From: Natronorubrum halophilum
GTDB taxonomy: Archaea > Halobacteriota > Halobacteria > Halobacteriales > Natrialbaceae
DNA: 64,000 bases
Direction: 5' to 3'
Assembly (NCBI RefSeq): GCF_003670115.1
Contig: NZ_QQTY01000004.1
Coordinates: 310,001 to 374,000 of the forward strand
Below, piece after piece: positions 1-7,796 of this stretch. The notes beneath the pieces were generated by a model. It searched no databases and was not told the DNA's origin. It saw only the letters and a program-made list of their open reading frames with translations. The stretch's first letter is position 1, and each line of letters opens with the position of its first letter. Made by a program: the position numbers and the translations under genes.

Positions 1-364
1 CCTGATTGACCGGCGTGTCGCGCTCGTTCGGCAGAATACAGGAGTAGTTCGACTTCCCGCGGATGACGTTCAGATCGGCCAGCAGGTCGTCGGCCGCGAC
101 GTCGTCTAGCTGGGAGACCTGCGGGGTCGTGTAGTACGCGCCGGTCGCGTCGCTGGGATCGGCCCCGTCAATTTCGCGAGCGCAGCCGGCAACGGCCCGG
201 GCGAGCAGGGACTTGCCGCTGCCCGTCGGCGCGCGCACCAACACGACGTCGTTGCCGGCCGCGAACGCGTCTCGAATGTCGCGGAGGGCCTGCTCCTGGG
301 TCCCGCGGTAGCTCGGCGCGGGAAACTCCTCGAAGATCCGCTCGGGATTCACCGTTCGACTCAC
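1..364 (-). CDS. XPD/DinG-like DNA helicase, N-terminal part (truncated by window edge)
   Basis: Only the first 121 codons lie in the window; the gene runs off the left edge. A Walker A box APTGSGKS is at residues 45-52, preceded by a Q-like motif (YRGTQEQAL, 19-27). The segment RGKSNYSC (residues 102-109) matches the start of the iron-sulfur domain of XPD/Rad3/DinG superfamily 2 helicases, where the Cys is the first cluster ligand. These enzymes unwind DNA 5'-3' in repair. The start is the GTG at 364; a second GTG 12 bases downstream is possible. The gene is divergent from the lipoprotein gene at 496. The exact subfamily cannot be settled without the C-terminal half. Confidence 0.8.
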   Translation of the reverse strand, partial: MSRTVNPERIFEEFPAPSYRGTQEQALRDIRDAFAAGNDVVLVRAPTGSGKSLLARAVAGCAREIDGADPSDATGAYYTTPQVSQLDDVAADDLLADLNVIRGKSNYSCILPNERDTPVNQ

Positions 365-495
365 GGACCGGACGCGTCCTAAAGGCTGCGAACCGTTGCT
401 CGAGATGAGAGCTCGAGCACGAACCCGTCTGCCGAACGGAAAAGCGGAATTTGACCTACCCCAACAAATATAAACAGATCAACATATTTCTAGCA

Positions 496-1194
496 ATGAA
501 ACGACGCACGCTCCTCGCCACGGTCGGTTCGGGGACGGTCGTGTCGGCCGGCTGTCTCGGCAACGATATCGAAACCGACGCCGACGATTCGGACACCCCG
601 AGTCCGAGTTCAGCCTGTGACGCCGACGAGACGTACGAGACGTGTCATCACCTGATCATCCCGTACGCGTCGTTCCCCGACCCGCTCCAGTGTGAGGTCG
701 ATGCGGCGCTCGAGGCGAACGGCTACACCGCGACCGGTCGATTCCTGCTCGAGGACGCGATGGACGTCGAGCACGCCTACGTTCGCCGGGACGACGCGAC
801 GTACGAACCGAGCGTCTCCGAATCCGACGAGACCGACGAACGGACGCTCTCCCTGGTCGAACGAGGGCGACTCACTCGGCGACGCGTCCACGAACTGCGA
901 GTCGAGAACGCGACCGACGAACGCCGGACCGTGGCGATCACCATCGTCCGCGAGGGCGACGACGAGACCGTGGTCGACGAAACGCTCGCGCTCGAGGCCG
1001 GCGACCGCGAGAAAATCGCCGTTTCCGACGTGTTGGGACGCTACGAGTGTTCGGTATCGGACGATCGCGTGCTCGAGGAGACCGTCGACTCGCGGCTGGG
1101 CGAGTACGTCCAGTTCGACGCGCTCGTCGTGGACGAGGAGTTCTCGCTGGTCGAATCGACGGCCGACGTGGCTCCCTGCCCGTGGGAGCGCTAA
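496..1194 (+). CDS. Haloarchaeal Tat lipoprotein, function unknown
   Basis: 232 residues. The N-terminus MKRRTLLATVG carries a twin Arg and a hydrophobic stretch ending in a lipobox (VSAGC, Cys20), so the protein is probably exported folded by Tat and lipid-anchored outside the cell. An acidic Asp/Thr/Ser spacer follows, as is usual for haloarchaeal surface proteins. The mature part has five further cysteines (two near residues 42-50, one near 71, one in YECS, one in APCPW), possibly disulfides. The rest looks like a beta-rich domain with a segment resembling an extracellular Ig-like fold (VENATDERRTVAITI). An upstream in-frame TTG would spoil the signal, so ATG 496 is chosen. No family is recognised. 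Confidence 0.75.
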   Translation: MKRRTLLATVGSGTVVSAGCLGNDIETDADDSDTPSPSSACDADETYETCHHLIIPYASFPDPLQCEVDAALEANGYTATGRFLLEDAMDVEHAYVRRDDATYEPSVSESDETDERTLSLVERGRLTRRRVHELRVENATDERRTVAITIVREGDDETVVDETLALEAGDREKIAVSDVLGRYECSVSDDRVLEETVDSRLGEYVQFDALVVDEEFSLVESTADVAPCPWER

Positions 1195-1289
1195 CGCCGC
1201 TGTAGCCTCCGTCTACCGAGCGATTGGTCCCACTTCGGAACGGTAACCGCCCGATTACAAATACGAATCCGGACCTGGAATACGGATAC

Positions 1290-1377
1290 GGAAGGGTCGC
1301 TCAGCGGTAGAGCACCGCGGTGCCATCTGGCCCGCGGCGGCATCGAGCCTCGTGGCGTTCAAATCCCACCCCTTCCG
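1290..1377 (+). tRNA. tRNA-like sequence, degenerate (possible tRNA-Gly-like pseudogene)
   Basis: An 88-nt cloverleaf can be drawn. The acceptor stem is perfect: GGAAGGG (1290-1296) with CCCTTCC (1370-1376), discriminator G. The D arm is GCTC (1299-1302) with GAGC (1310-1313) and loop AGCGGTA. The T arm has the canonical loop TTCAAAT (1358-1364) on a 5-bp stem, but with one bulged C at 1356. The anticodon arm is abnormal: CCGCGG (1315-1320) pairs with CCGCGG (1332-1337) around an 11-nt loop, and the variable region is 14 nt. Reading GTGCCAT as the loop gives a GCC (Gly) anticodon followed by a 6-base insertion (1327-1332). It may be a decayed tRNA, an intron-containing tRNA, or a tRNA-like RNA. 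Confidence 0.45.
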
Positions 1378-1542
1378 CTCGCGGCTGTTATGCCACAGCG
1401 GTTCGTGACTCACGCGGTATAGGTGTGGCTTCCGTGGGGACTGCGGTCGGACCGCGGTCGGTTTCTGATTCGGACCATCGCACCGCGCCCGCGAACGCCA
1501 GTTCTCAACCGATCGGAGGACTCCGGTCGTCTCTGTTGCAAG

Positions 1543-1782
1543 TTACGCCGCTCGAAGCTGTGAGGTCTCCTCGTCGACTCGCTCGAGCCGTGCGACGTCC
1601 TCGGCGGTCGGCTCGTCGGGGATCGCCTCGAGACAGGGATAACAGAGCAGGTGTTCGGTCCCGTCGGCGAGTTCCAGCGTCATCGCGGTCCCCTCGCCGC
1701 CGTCCCCGAACGTCCAGAGGTTCGCGATGCTGCCGGCGATCCTGACCGATCGGCCACAGCCGTCACAGGAGTCCCGTGCCAT
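1543..1782 (-). CDS. Small haloarchaeal zinc-finger-like protein
   Basis: 79 residues with two CxxC knuckles, Cys6/Cys9 (CDGC) and Cys47/Cys50 (CYPC), spaced to bind one zinc. Between them lies a short beta-rich segment (TAMTLELADGTEHLLC). This is the layout of the many small CPxCG-type zinc proteins of haloarchaea, most of unknown function; nucleic-acid or protein binding is usually guessed. ATG start at 1782. It is convergent with nothing obvious and stands alone between the tRNA-like sequence and the YkgJ-type gene at 1864, which is divergent from it. Confidence 0.7.
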   Translation of the reverse strand: MARDSCDGCGRSVRIAGSIANLWTFGDGGEGTAMTLELADGTEHLLCYPCLEAIPDEPTAEDVARLERVDEETSQLRAA

Positions 1783-1863
1783 GGTGAAGGATGGGTACCG
1801 AGCGCTGAAAGTCGTTCCCCCGCGCCCGATCAGTTATCAGTCAGAGCATGGTAACGGTCGCGT

Positions 1864-2826
1864 ATGGAGGTGAACTGTCGCGGCTGTGCGGGCTGTTGTC
1901 TGGACTGGCGACCGCTGCTCGAGAACGACGCGGACCGATCGACACACCGGCAACGGCGCGCCCCGTTCAACGACGAGTCCGAGACCGAGCGAACGCCGCT
2001 CGACGAGGACACCAGCTTCGTGGCGCTGACCCGCGACGAAGTTCGAGCGTTTCTCGAGGCGGGGATGGCCCCGGCACTGACGCCGCGATTCTGGCGCGCT
2101 CGAGACGCGGACGAGGGCGTCGAAATCGACGGCCACAGCGTCGCCGCCGTCGCGGGCCGGCCCGTCTTCTTCGTCGGCCTGCGAAAGCCGCCGAAGCCGG
2201 TCGCCCCGTTCGACCGCGAGGAGCCGGCGTGGCTCCCGACCTGCGTCTTCCTCGATCCTGCGACGCTGCAGTGTCGCATCCACGACGACGAACTGTTCCC
2301 CGGCGAGTGCGGCGCGTATCCGAAACACAACATCGCACTCGAACAGGAAACCGAGTGTGAACGCGTCGAGTCGAACTTCGGCGGCGAGCGCCTGCTCGAG
2401 GCCGGTATCGAGGACGACGCCGGTGATCTCGACGGGTTACTGCTCGGCTCGCAAGCGCTGGGTGCGAAACTCTTCGCTCACCCTCGGCCGGACGCGCTCG
2501 AGGGAATCGTCGAGCGAACCGCGGCCGGCGAGTTGACGGCCGCGGACCGCGCGGAGTGTCTCGCCGTCGCCGCGGCCTCGAGTCCCGGCACGCTCGCAAC
2601 GTCCGACCACCACTACGAGCGGGGAAAGGAGCGAGCGCTCGAGACGGCGACTGACGGTCACGGGGCCGCCGCCGAGCGCGACGGATCGTGGGTCGGACCG
2701 GCGATCCGCGAGTGGTACCGCCGGAAACGGAACGCGGGCGAAACGGTGCCCTCGTCGGATACCGCAACTGCCGTCGAAGAGGCCCGTGGAGCGCCCGAAA
2801 CGCCCGGCTGGGATGCCCTCGAGTGA
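1864..2826 (+). CDS. YkgJ-family cysteine cluster protein
   Basis: 320 residues. The N-terminus has the cysteine cluster CRGCAGCC (Cys5, 8, 11, 12), and further cysteines follow at WLPTC, LQC and GEC around residues 125-150, ending in GAYPKHN. This matches the YkgJ/UPF0153 zinc- or iron-sulfur-chelating family (CxxCxxCC...C...C). The family's role is not established; proposed roles include metal binding and oxidoreductase partnering. The C-terminal 150 residues are acidic and helical, and are an extension beyond the short bacterial form. The start ATG 1864 puts the Cys motif right at the N-terminus as in relatives. It is transcribed alone. Confidence 0.75.
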   Translation: MEVNCRGCAGCCLDWRPLLENDADRSTHRQRRAPFNDESETERTPLDEDTSFVALTRDEVRAFLEAGMAPALTPRFWRARDADEGVEIDGHSVAAVAGRPVFFVGLRKPPKPVAPFDREEPAWLPTCVFLDPATLQCRIHDDELFPGECGAYPKHNIALEQETECERVESNFGGERLLEAGIEDDAGDLDGLLLGSQALGAKLFAHPRPDALEGIVERTAAGELTAADRAECLAVAAASSPGTLATSDHHYERGKERALETATDGHGAAAERDGSWVGPAIREWYRRKRNAGETVPSSDTATAVEEARGAPETPGWDALE

Positions 2827-2922
2827 GATTTTCGAAGGGAAGAGCACATCCGCTCCTCGGATGGGCCGTCGCCGACGGACTCGGGACGTCCGTCGCTTGC
2901 GTCGATGAACGAGCGAGAATCG

Positions 2923-3096
2923 TCAGTCCGATTTGATCTGCTCGAACTGATCTAACAGGTCCTCCGCCGACTCGCCGGAATCGTACTCGACTTTGCCGTG
3001 ATAGATCGTCCGCTCGTCGTCAAAATCCGTGTCCACCTTCGACGCTTGCTGCTCGCGGCGCTCGTGTTCGTCTTCGTCATATGCACCCATTGACAT
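2923..3096 (-). CDS. DUF5786 family small haloarchaeal protein
   Basis: 57 residues, starting MSMGAYDEDEHERRE and ending in FEQIKSD. This short, very acidic and highly conserved protein is found throughout haloarchaea (DUF5786). Nothing is known of its biochemistry. The sequence has no Cys, no hydrophobic segment and a central YHGKVEYDSG strand-like motif. A longer reading from ATG 3111 is possible, but relatives start at MSMGAYDE, so 3096 is used. It is divergent from the DUF5784 gene at 3198, with about 100 bases between them. Confidence 0.8.
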   Translation of the reverse strand: MSMGAYDEDEHERREQQASKVDTDFDDERTIYHGKVEYDSGESAEDLLDQFEQIKSD

Positions 3097-3197
3097 GGTA
3101 GATATACTCATGTTAGCGTTTGTCGCACATCAATGTAACGGTTCATCACATCGGTTCGGGACGTAAAGCGTATGCACACCCCCGCCGTAGTGAGGGT

Positions 3198-4205
3198 GTG
3201 GCACGGCCGCTCCGCTTTCGTTATTCGCCCACATCCTGGAGCGAACAGAAAGTTCGACAGAAGATACTCCAACCGCTCCGATCGAATCTCGGAGCCCGCG
3301 CAGTCGCGCCGTGGTTCGATATCGGCGCGAACTGGGAGACACACCGCTTCGAGATGCAAAACGGCGACGTCGCGCTCTTTGTACGAAACGACGAGGAGGC
3401 CTACTGGATGGGCAACACCGAAACGCCCTCCTCGCTCTGGCGAACGGATAAGTTCGGCTGGCGCGAGGTCCCCTATCACGTCTCTCGGTGGACCCAGCGC
3501 GAACTACTCGCGACCTTACACGAGGAAGACCCGTGGCTCGCCGACTACCCCCACATCTCGTGGTACTTTCTCCCCGTGTTCATGTCCAAGGACGGCCGCG
3601 AGTCGACCAGAGCCTTCTTCCGCGAGCACGCCGCCGGCTTCCCCGACGCCGGACGACGCGAGGCGACCCGATTCTTCGAGGACTTCTTCGCGACTGGCGT
3701 GCTCGACGAGTACCGACACGTCATGTCGGGCAAACTCGGTACCAGCGATCACGTCGACCGCGTTCGCATGAGCGCCGCGATGGGCGAATTTATCGCCGCG
3801 AAAATTCTCAGCGACGCCGGCTACGACGTGGTACCCGAGATCGAGGTCACGACCGGTCACTCGCTGGATTTCCGCGCGAAAGACGAGGAAACCAACGTGC
3901 TCGTCGAGGTGACCCGCCCGCAACCCCCGGCGAACCGGGTCGCGTCGGGCCCCGTCGCCGCCGTCCGCGACACCGCCGAAACCAAGACCAACGGCCAACT
4001 GGCCGAACACGGCGGCGGTGCCGTCCTCTTCGTCGACTGCTCGAGCTTTCGCGACGACGCCTGGAACGCCGTCCGCGGCGAACAACCCGACGTCCGCCAC
4101 CGACCCGCGGTGGTCTATCGTGCTCGCCCGAACGGCCGCGTCGAAGGCTACCGGAAGGGATCGGTGCCGCTCGAACTCGAGGCCGCGATCGACCTGCTGG
4201 ACTGA
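3198..4205 (+). CDS. DUF5784 family haloarchaeal protein, nuclease-fold-like
   Basis: 335 residues from GTG 3198 (VARPLRFRYSPTSW). This start matches the typical beginning of the family; upstream in-frame codons look non-coding, and a GAGGG lies just before the GTG. The middle contains FIAAKILSDAGYDVVPEIEV, then HSLDFRAK, then VLVEVTRPQPP, and later AVLFVDCSS. That order (helix, Asp in a strand, then ExT where ExK would stand) resembles a PD-(D/E)XK nuclease-like core, but this is my inference; the family is formally uncharacterised. A hairpin (3175-3181 with 3194-3200) overlaps the start region. It is transcribed alone. Confidence 0.7.
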   Translation: MARPLRFRYSPTSWSEQKVRQKILQPLRSNLGARAVAPWFDIGANWETHRFEMQNGDVALFVRNDEEAYWMGNTETPSSLWRTDKFGWREVPYHVSRWTQRELLATLHEEDPWLADYPHISWYFLPVFMSKDGRESTRAFFREHAAGFPDAGRREATRFFEDFFATGVLDEYRHVMSGKLGTSDHVDRVRMSAAMGEFIAAKILSDAGYDVVPEIEVTTGHSLDFRAKDEETNVLVEVTRPQPPANRVASGPVAAVRDTAETKTNGQLAEHGGGAVLFVDCSSFRDDAWNAVRGEQPDVRHRPAVVYRARPNGRVEGYRKGSVPLELEAAIDLLD

Positions 4206-4246
4206 AGAGACCGATCGCACGGCGCTCGACGAGGAAACGACGACTC

Positions 4247-4399
4247 TCAGCGCTCGAGGCGGTATTTCAACGCACACCTGACTCCGACGAGACTCGTTGC
4301 TGCAGCGGGGAGTCCCACGGATACCGTCTCCTCATCACCAGCGGTCGACTCGGTGTCGGTTCCGCCATCGGCGGCTGAATTGGTACCAGACTCGTTCAC
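4247..4399 (-). CDS. Possible 50-residue small protein
   Basis: In the 314-base gap between the DUF5784 gene and the dehydrogenase, the minus strand has a GTG-initiated frame of 50 residues. It starts with an acidic Gly/Thr/Ser-rich part (SAADGGTDTESTAGDEE), then a hydrophobic run (VGLPAAATSLVGV) and a basic end (KYRLER). This is the look of a small tail-anchored haloarchaeal protein. Composition fits coding sequence better than the other frames here. There is no clear TATA box or ribosome site upstream, so it may instead be a remnant of a membrane protein's C-terminus. Confidence 0.3.
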   Translation of the reverse strand: MNESGTNSAADGGTDTESTAGDEETVSVGLPAAATSLVGVRCALKYRLER

Positions 4400-4519
4400 G
4401 TTTCTCAACGGTGCAGGACCGAACTCGAACGAGCATCGATGCCGAGAACACGTACACGACTGTGACTGCTAGGGTCCCGTGGGGACACACATATGTTGCA
4501 TGGTATCAACAGACATTCT

Positions 4520-5581
4520 ATGCGCGCAGCAGTGCTCGAGGAACACGGCGAACCGCTCTCGATCGAAGACGTCGACGCACCGGATCCCGACCCGAACGGG
4601 GCCGTAGTCGACGTCGAAGCCTGCGGCGTCTGCCGGAGCGACTGGCACGGCTGGCAGGGCGACTGGGAGTGGCTGGGAATCAAAACCCAGCCGGGACAGA
4701 TCCTCGGCCACGAGCCCGCGGGGACGGTCGTCGCCGTCGGCGAGAACGTCGAGAACGTTTCAGAGGGCGATCACGTCGCCGTCCCGTTCAACCTCGGCGA
4801 CGGAACCTGTCCGGAGTGTCGTCGCGGTCACTCGAACACGTGCGAGAACGTGATGCCCCTCGGATTCGTCGAACTCGTCCAGGGCGCGTTCGCCGAACAG
4901 GTCCACGTCCCGTTCGCCGACCACAACCTCGTGGAGTTGCCCGACGGCGTCTCGTCGGTCGACATGGCCGGATTGGGCTGTCGGTTTATGACCTCGTTTC
5001 ACGCGCTGGCCCACCAGGCCGACGTCGGTGCGGGCGACTGGGTGTCGGTTCACGGCGTTGGCGGCGTCGGCCTCTCGGCGGTCCACATCGCCGACGCGCT
5101 CGGTGCGAACGTCATCGCGGTCGACCTCGCCGACGAGAAACTCGAGTCGGCCCGCGAACTCGGTGCCGTCGAGACGGTCAACGCCGAGGAGGCCGACAAC
5201 GTCGCGGCCGAGGTCAAGGCGATCGCCGACGGCGGAGCCGACGTGTCGATGGACGCGCTCGGAATCGAGACGACCAGCCAGAACTCCGTCCAGAGCCTCG
5301 GGACGCGCGGCCAGCACCTACAGGTCGGACTCACGACCCAGGACGAACGGGGAATGGTCCACCTTCCCACGGACGCGATGGTCATGCAGGAGATCGAGTT
5401 CATCGGCTCGTTCGGCATGCCACCGACCCGCTACGACGAGATCTTCCGGATGGTCGCGACCGACAAACTGCGACCCGAAGCCGTCGTCTCGGAGACGATC
5501 GGTCTCGAGGACGTCAGCGACAAACTGGCGGCGATGACCGACTACGGGACGGAGGGCATTCCGGTCATCGACGAGTTCTAG
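4520..5581 (+). CDS. Zinc-dependent alcohol dehydrogenase (MDR family)
   Basis: 353 residues. The GroES-like N-domain has the catalytic zinc signature CGVCRSDWH (Cys38) and GHEPAG; the structural zinc is bound by cysteines in CPECRRGHSNTC (residues about 96-107). The Rossmann half has VHGVGGVGLSAVHIADALG (about 176-195) followed by VDLADEK, an Asp that favours NAD over NADP. Such enzymes oxidise alcohols to aldehydes or ketones in the cytoplasm; the substrate is not predictable. ATG 4520 (MRAAVLEEHG) is the standard MDR start; an upstream frame is rejected. The 3' flank (5582-5776) holds no gene. Confidence 0.88.
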   Translation: MRAAVLEEHGEPLSIEDVDAPDPDPNGAVVDVEACGVCRSDWHGWQGDWEWLGIKTQPGQILGHEPAGTVVAVGENVENVSEGDHVAVPFNLGDGTCPECRRGHSNTCENVMPLGFVELVQGAFAEQVHVPFADHNLVELPDGVSSVDMAGLGCRFMTSFHALAHQADVGAGDWVSVHGVGGVGLSAVHIADALGANVIAVDLADEKLESARELGAVETVNAEEADNVAAEVKAIADGGADVSMDALGIETTSQNSVQSLGTRGQHLQVGLTTQDERGMVHLPTDAMVMQEIEFIGSFGMPPTRYDEIFRMVATDKLRPEAVVSETIGLEDVSDKLAAMTDYGTEGIPVIDEF

Positions 5582-5776
5582 AGCGGTCCTTTTTCTGCCC
5601 CGGGTTCGCTCGCGGGTGCCCCACCTGTGTCTCGAACCGAAGCAGTAACCTCATCCGTGTCGAGCGAAAGCGATCGTACCGAGCGCGGCGGGGCGCGCTC
5701 GGCCGTTTTCAGCGGCGTGTATTGGCGAGGCTCTCGCTCACACGGGTCGATCGAATCTCGTGAAAAACGTTCGTCT

Positions 5777-6064
5777 CTAGAACGAAACCGCGTCGGGCGT
5801 GTACGGACTCCCGACCGGGGCCGGGTCGCGGTCGCTGTAGCCGATGCGACCGATCGCCTTGTCGCTGACGGCACAGGAGAGCGCGAGACGGACGTCGTCC
5901 GGCGTCTCGAACGTTTCGGACTCGAGACGGGTGAGTACGTCGCCGACCGTTTCAGACCCGTTCGGGAGTTCGAGGGTCCGATCGCCGTAGTTGCTGATCA
6001 GTTCCTCGGTAGTCGCGGGGTAGTCGTGGTCATCGACGAACGCGCCGGAGCCTTTGTGCAGCAT
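5777..6064 (-). CDS. DUF5789 family haloarchaeal protein
   Basis: 95 residues, acidic, matching the haloarchaeal DUF5789 family (features such as PATTEELISNYGD, ELPNGSETV and a mid-helix VLTRLESETFETPDDVRLAL). Its function is unknown; members resemble small DUF2795-like domains. A TATA-like TTTATAA (6091-6097, minus strand) is centred about 30 bases before the ATG, implying a leaderless mRNA. The upstream region shared with the divergent PHP gene contains an unusual cluster of CTAG sites. Confidence 0.8.
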   Translation of the reverse strand: MLHKGSGAFVDDHDYPATTEELISNYGDRTLELPNGSETVGDVLTRLESETFETPDDVRLALSCAVSDKAIGRIGYSDRDPAPVGSPYTPDAVSF

Positions 6065-6090
6065 TACACGCTAACCTGTGTGAACGATAA

Positions 6091-6097
6091 TTATAAA
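6091..6097 (-). promoter_or_regulatory. TATA box for the DUF5789 gene
   Basis: TTTATAA on the minus strand in an AT-rich block, centred about 30 bases upstream of the ATG at 6064. With archaeal start sites about 25-30 bases from the TATA centre, the transcript would begin at or next to the start codon. Confidence 0.55.
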
Positions 6098-6116
6098 CAT
6101 TGTCCATATACGTTCT

Positions 6117-6157
6117 CTAGGCGGATGGTAGACCTAGTATTCCTAGAGGAGTCCTAG
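6117..6157. repeat. Cluster of four CTAG tetramers
   Basis: CTAG occurs at 6117, 6134, 6143 and 6154, three of them as CCTAG. CTAG is generally rare in haloarchaeal DNA, and only scattered single copies were seen elsewhere in this window. The cluster lies between the divergent DUF5789 and PHP genes. It also encodes a trivial 10-codon frame (6125-6157), which is probably incidental. Confidence 0.6.
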
Positions 6158-6224
6158 ACAGGGCGGGAATCAGAAGACGACGCGGAGAAATATCTTTACG
6201 AGCGGTGGCCTTCCCCTCGAGTGA

Positions 6225-7022
6225 ATGCCCTACGCCGACCTACACGTCCACACGACGCGTTCGGACGGGAGCCTCGAGTTAGACGCGGTACCGGATGCTG
6301 CCCGCCGCGCCGGCGTGGACGTCGTCGCGCTGACGGACCACGATCGGTTGCAGCCGTTCGACGAACCGCTGGTCGAACGGGACGGCGTGACGATCGTCAG
6401 CGGGATCGAACTCCGCGTCGAGACGCCGGGCGGCGAGCGCGTCGACCTGCTCGGCTACGGTGTCGAACCGACGGCGGAGTTGGAGGGACTGCTCGAGCGC
6501 CTCCAGGCCGATCGCGTCGAACGCGGGCGGACGATCGTCGACTGCGTCGAGAGCCGACTCGGGGTCGATCTCGACGTCACCGTCGAGGACGGCTTCGGCC
6601 GGCCACACGTCGCCCGCGCGATCGACGATCACCCCGACCTCGAGTACGACTACGAGGCCGCGTTCGACCGGCTCATCGGCTTCGAGGATCCCTGTTACGT
6701 GCCGCGGAACGTGCCCTCGTTCGAACGCGGACTGGCGGCACTCACCGCAACGTGTCGGCTCGTCTCGCTCGCCCACCCCCTTCGCTACCGCGATCCCGAG
6801 CAGGCGCTCGCGCTGACGGCGGAACCGGACCTCGAGGCCGTCGAGTTACAGTATCCCTACAACCGAGGCGACGAGGTCGATCGTAGCATCGTCGAACGAG
6901 CGATCAGCCGGAACGATCTCCTGTCAACCGGCGGAAGCGACGCCCACGGCACCGACCTCGGAATTGCCGGACTGTCGCGACCTGCGTACGAGCAGTTACG
7001 AATTGGCGAATTACCAGAGTAA
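6225..7022 (+). CDS. PHP-domain metal-dependent phosphoesterase
   Basis: 265 residues spanning one PHP domain. Metal-ligand motifs appear in order: DLHVHTTRSDG (residues 5-15), ALTDHD (about 39), SGIELRV (Glu, about 64), GRPHVAR (about 125), SLAHPLRY (about 183) and GGSDAHG (about 242). This set is typical of the trinuclear-metal YciV/RNase AM-like phosphoesterases, which act on nucleotides or short RNAs, though the substrate here is not shown. A TATA-like TATCTTTA (6191-6198) sits about 30 bases before ATG 6225, so the mRNA is probably leaderless. It is followed 60 bases on by the small zinc protein gene on the same strand. Confidence 0.85.
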   Translation: MPYADLHVHTTRSDGSLELDAVPDAARRAGVDVVALTDHDRLQPFDEPLVERDGVTIVSGIELRVETPGGERVDLLGYGVEPTAELEGLLERLQADRVERGRTIVDCVESRLGVDLDVTVEDGFGRPHVARAIDDHPDLEYDYEAAFDRLIGFEDPCYVPRNVPSFERGLAALTATCRLVSLAHPLRYRDPEQALALTAEPDLEAVELQYPYNRGDEVDRSIVERAISRNDLLSTGGSDAHGTDLGIAGLSRPAYEQLRIGELPE

Positions 7023-7081
7023 TAATGTGAATCCTAGCCGATAGCGGAGGGTTCAATGCATCGTGGGTCCAACGGACCTCT

Positions 7082-7246
7082 ATGAACTGCCATTACTGCG
7101 ACCACGAGGCCGCCTTCGCCGCCGAATCGGAAGGTCTCAAGGTCGGTCTCTGCGAGGAACACTTCCGCGAGCGGCTGCAAGAGCTCGCCGAAGCGGACGG
7201 CCTCGAGACGCTGAAAGAACAAGTCGACGTCGACCGCGCCGAGTAA
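7082..7246 (+). CDS. Small zinc-binding protein (DUF6757-like)
   Basis: 54 residues starting MNCHYCDHEA. Cys3/Cys6 (CHYC) and Cys24/His27 (CEEH) form a plausible treble-clef-type zinc site, followed by a charged helix (FRERLQELAEADGLETLKEQ). It resembles a short haloarchaeal family that I believe is DUF6757; the number is from memory. The function is unknown. It follows the PHP gene on the same strand, 59 bases downstream, and could be co-transcribed with it. Confidence 0.7.
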   Translation: MNCHYCDHEAAFAAESEGLKVGLCEEHFRERLQELAEADGLETLKEQVDVDRAE

Positions 7247-7292
7247 GCCGCTCGAGCGTCCGCGTCGGCCCGAGACGGATACACGCCGAAGG

Positions 7293-7646
<354 letters not shown>

Positions 7647-7651
7647 TTAAA

Positions 7652-7681
7652 AGTATATACTCGACACCCCTCGAGGTGTCG
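7652..7681 (-). promoter_or_regulatory. Ferredoxin promoter: TATA box and adjacent inverted repeat
   Basis: GTATATAC (7652-7659), within the perfect palindrome AGTATATACT, lies about 40 bases before the ferredoxin ATG. Directly upstream on the minus strand are CGACACC (7662-7668) and GGTGTCG (7675-7681), a 7-bp inverted repeat with a 6-base spacer. The position next to TATA suits a regulator-binding site. Confidence 0.55.
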
Positions 7682-7796
7682 CCTTCGGGCGGATAGAAAC
7701 GAACGTAATCGCGACCGATGATCACCCGCGGCTGGCCGGTGCTTCCCGTGTGTCTCCACCCTTGCAGAACGTACTGTCGGTCGCTACGAGCCCGGA

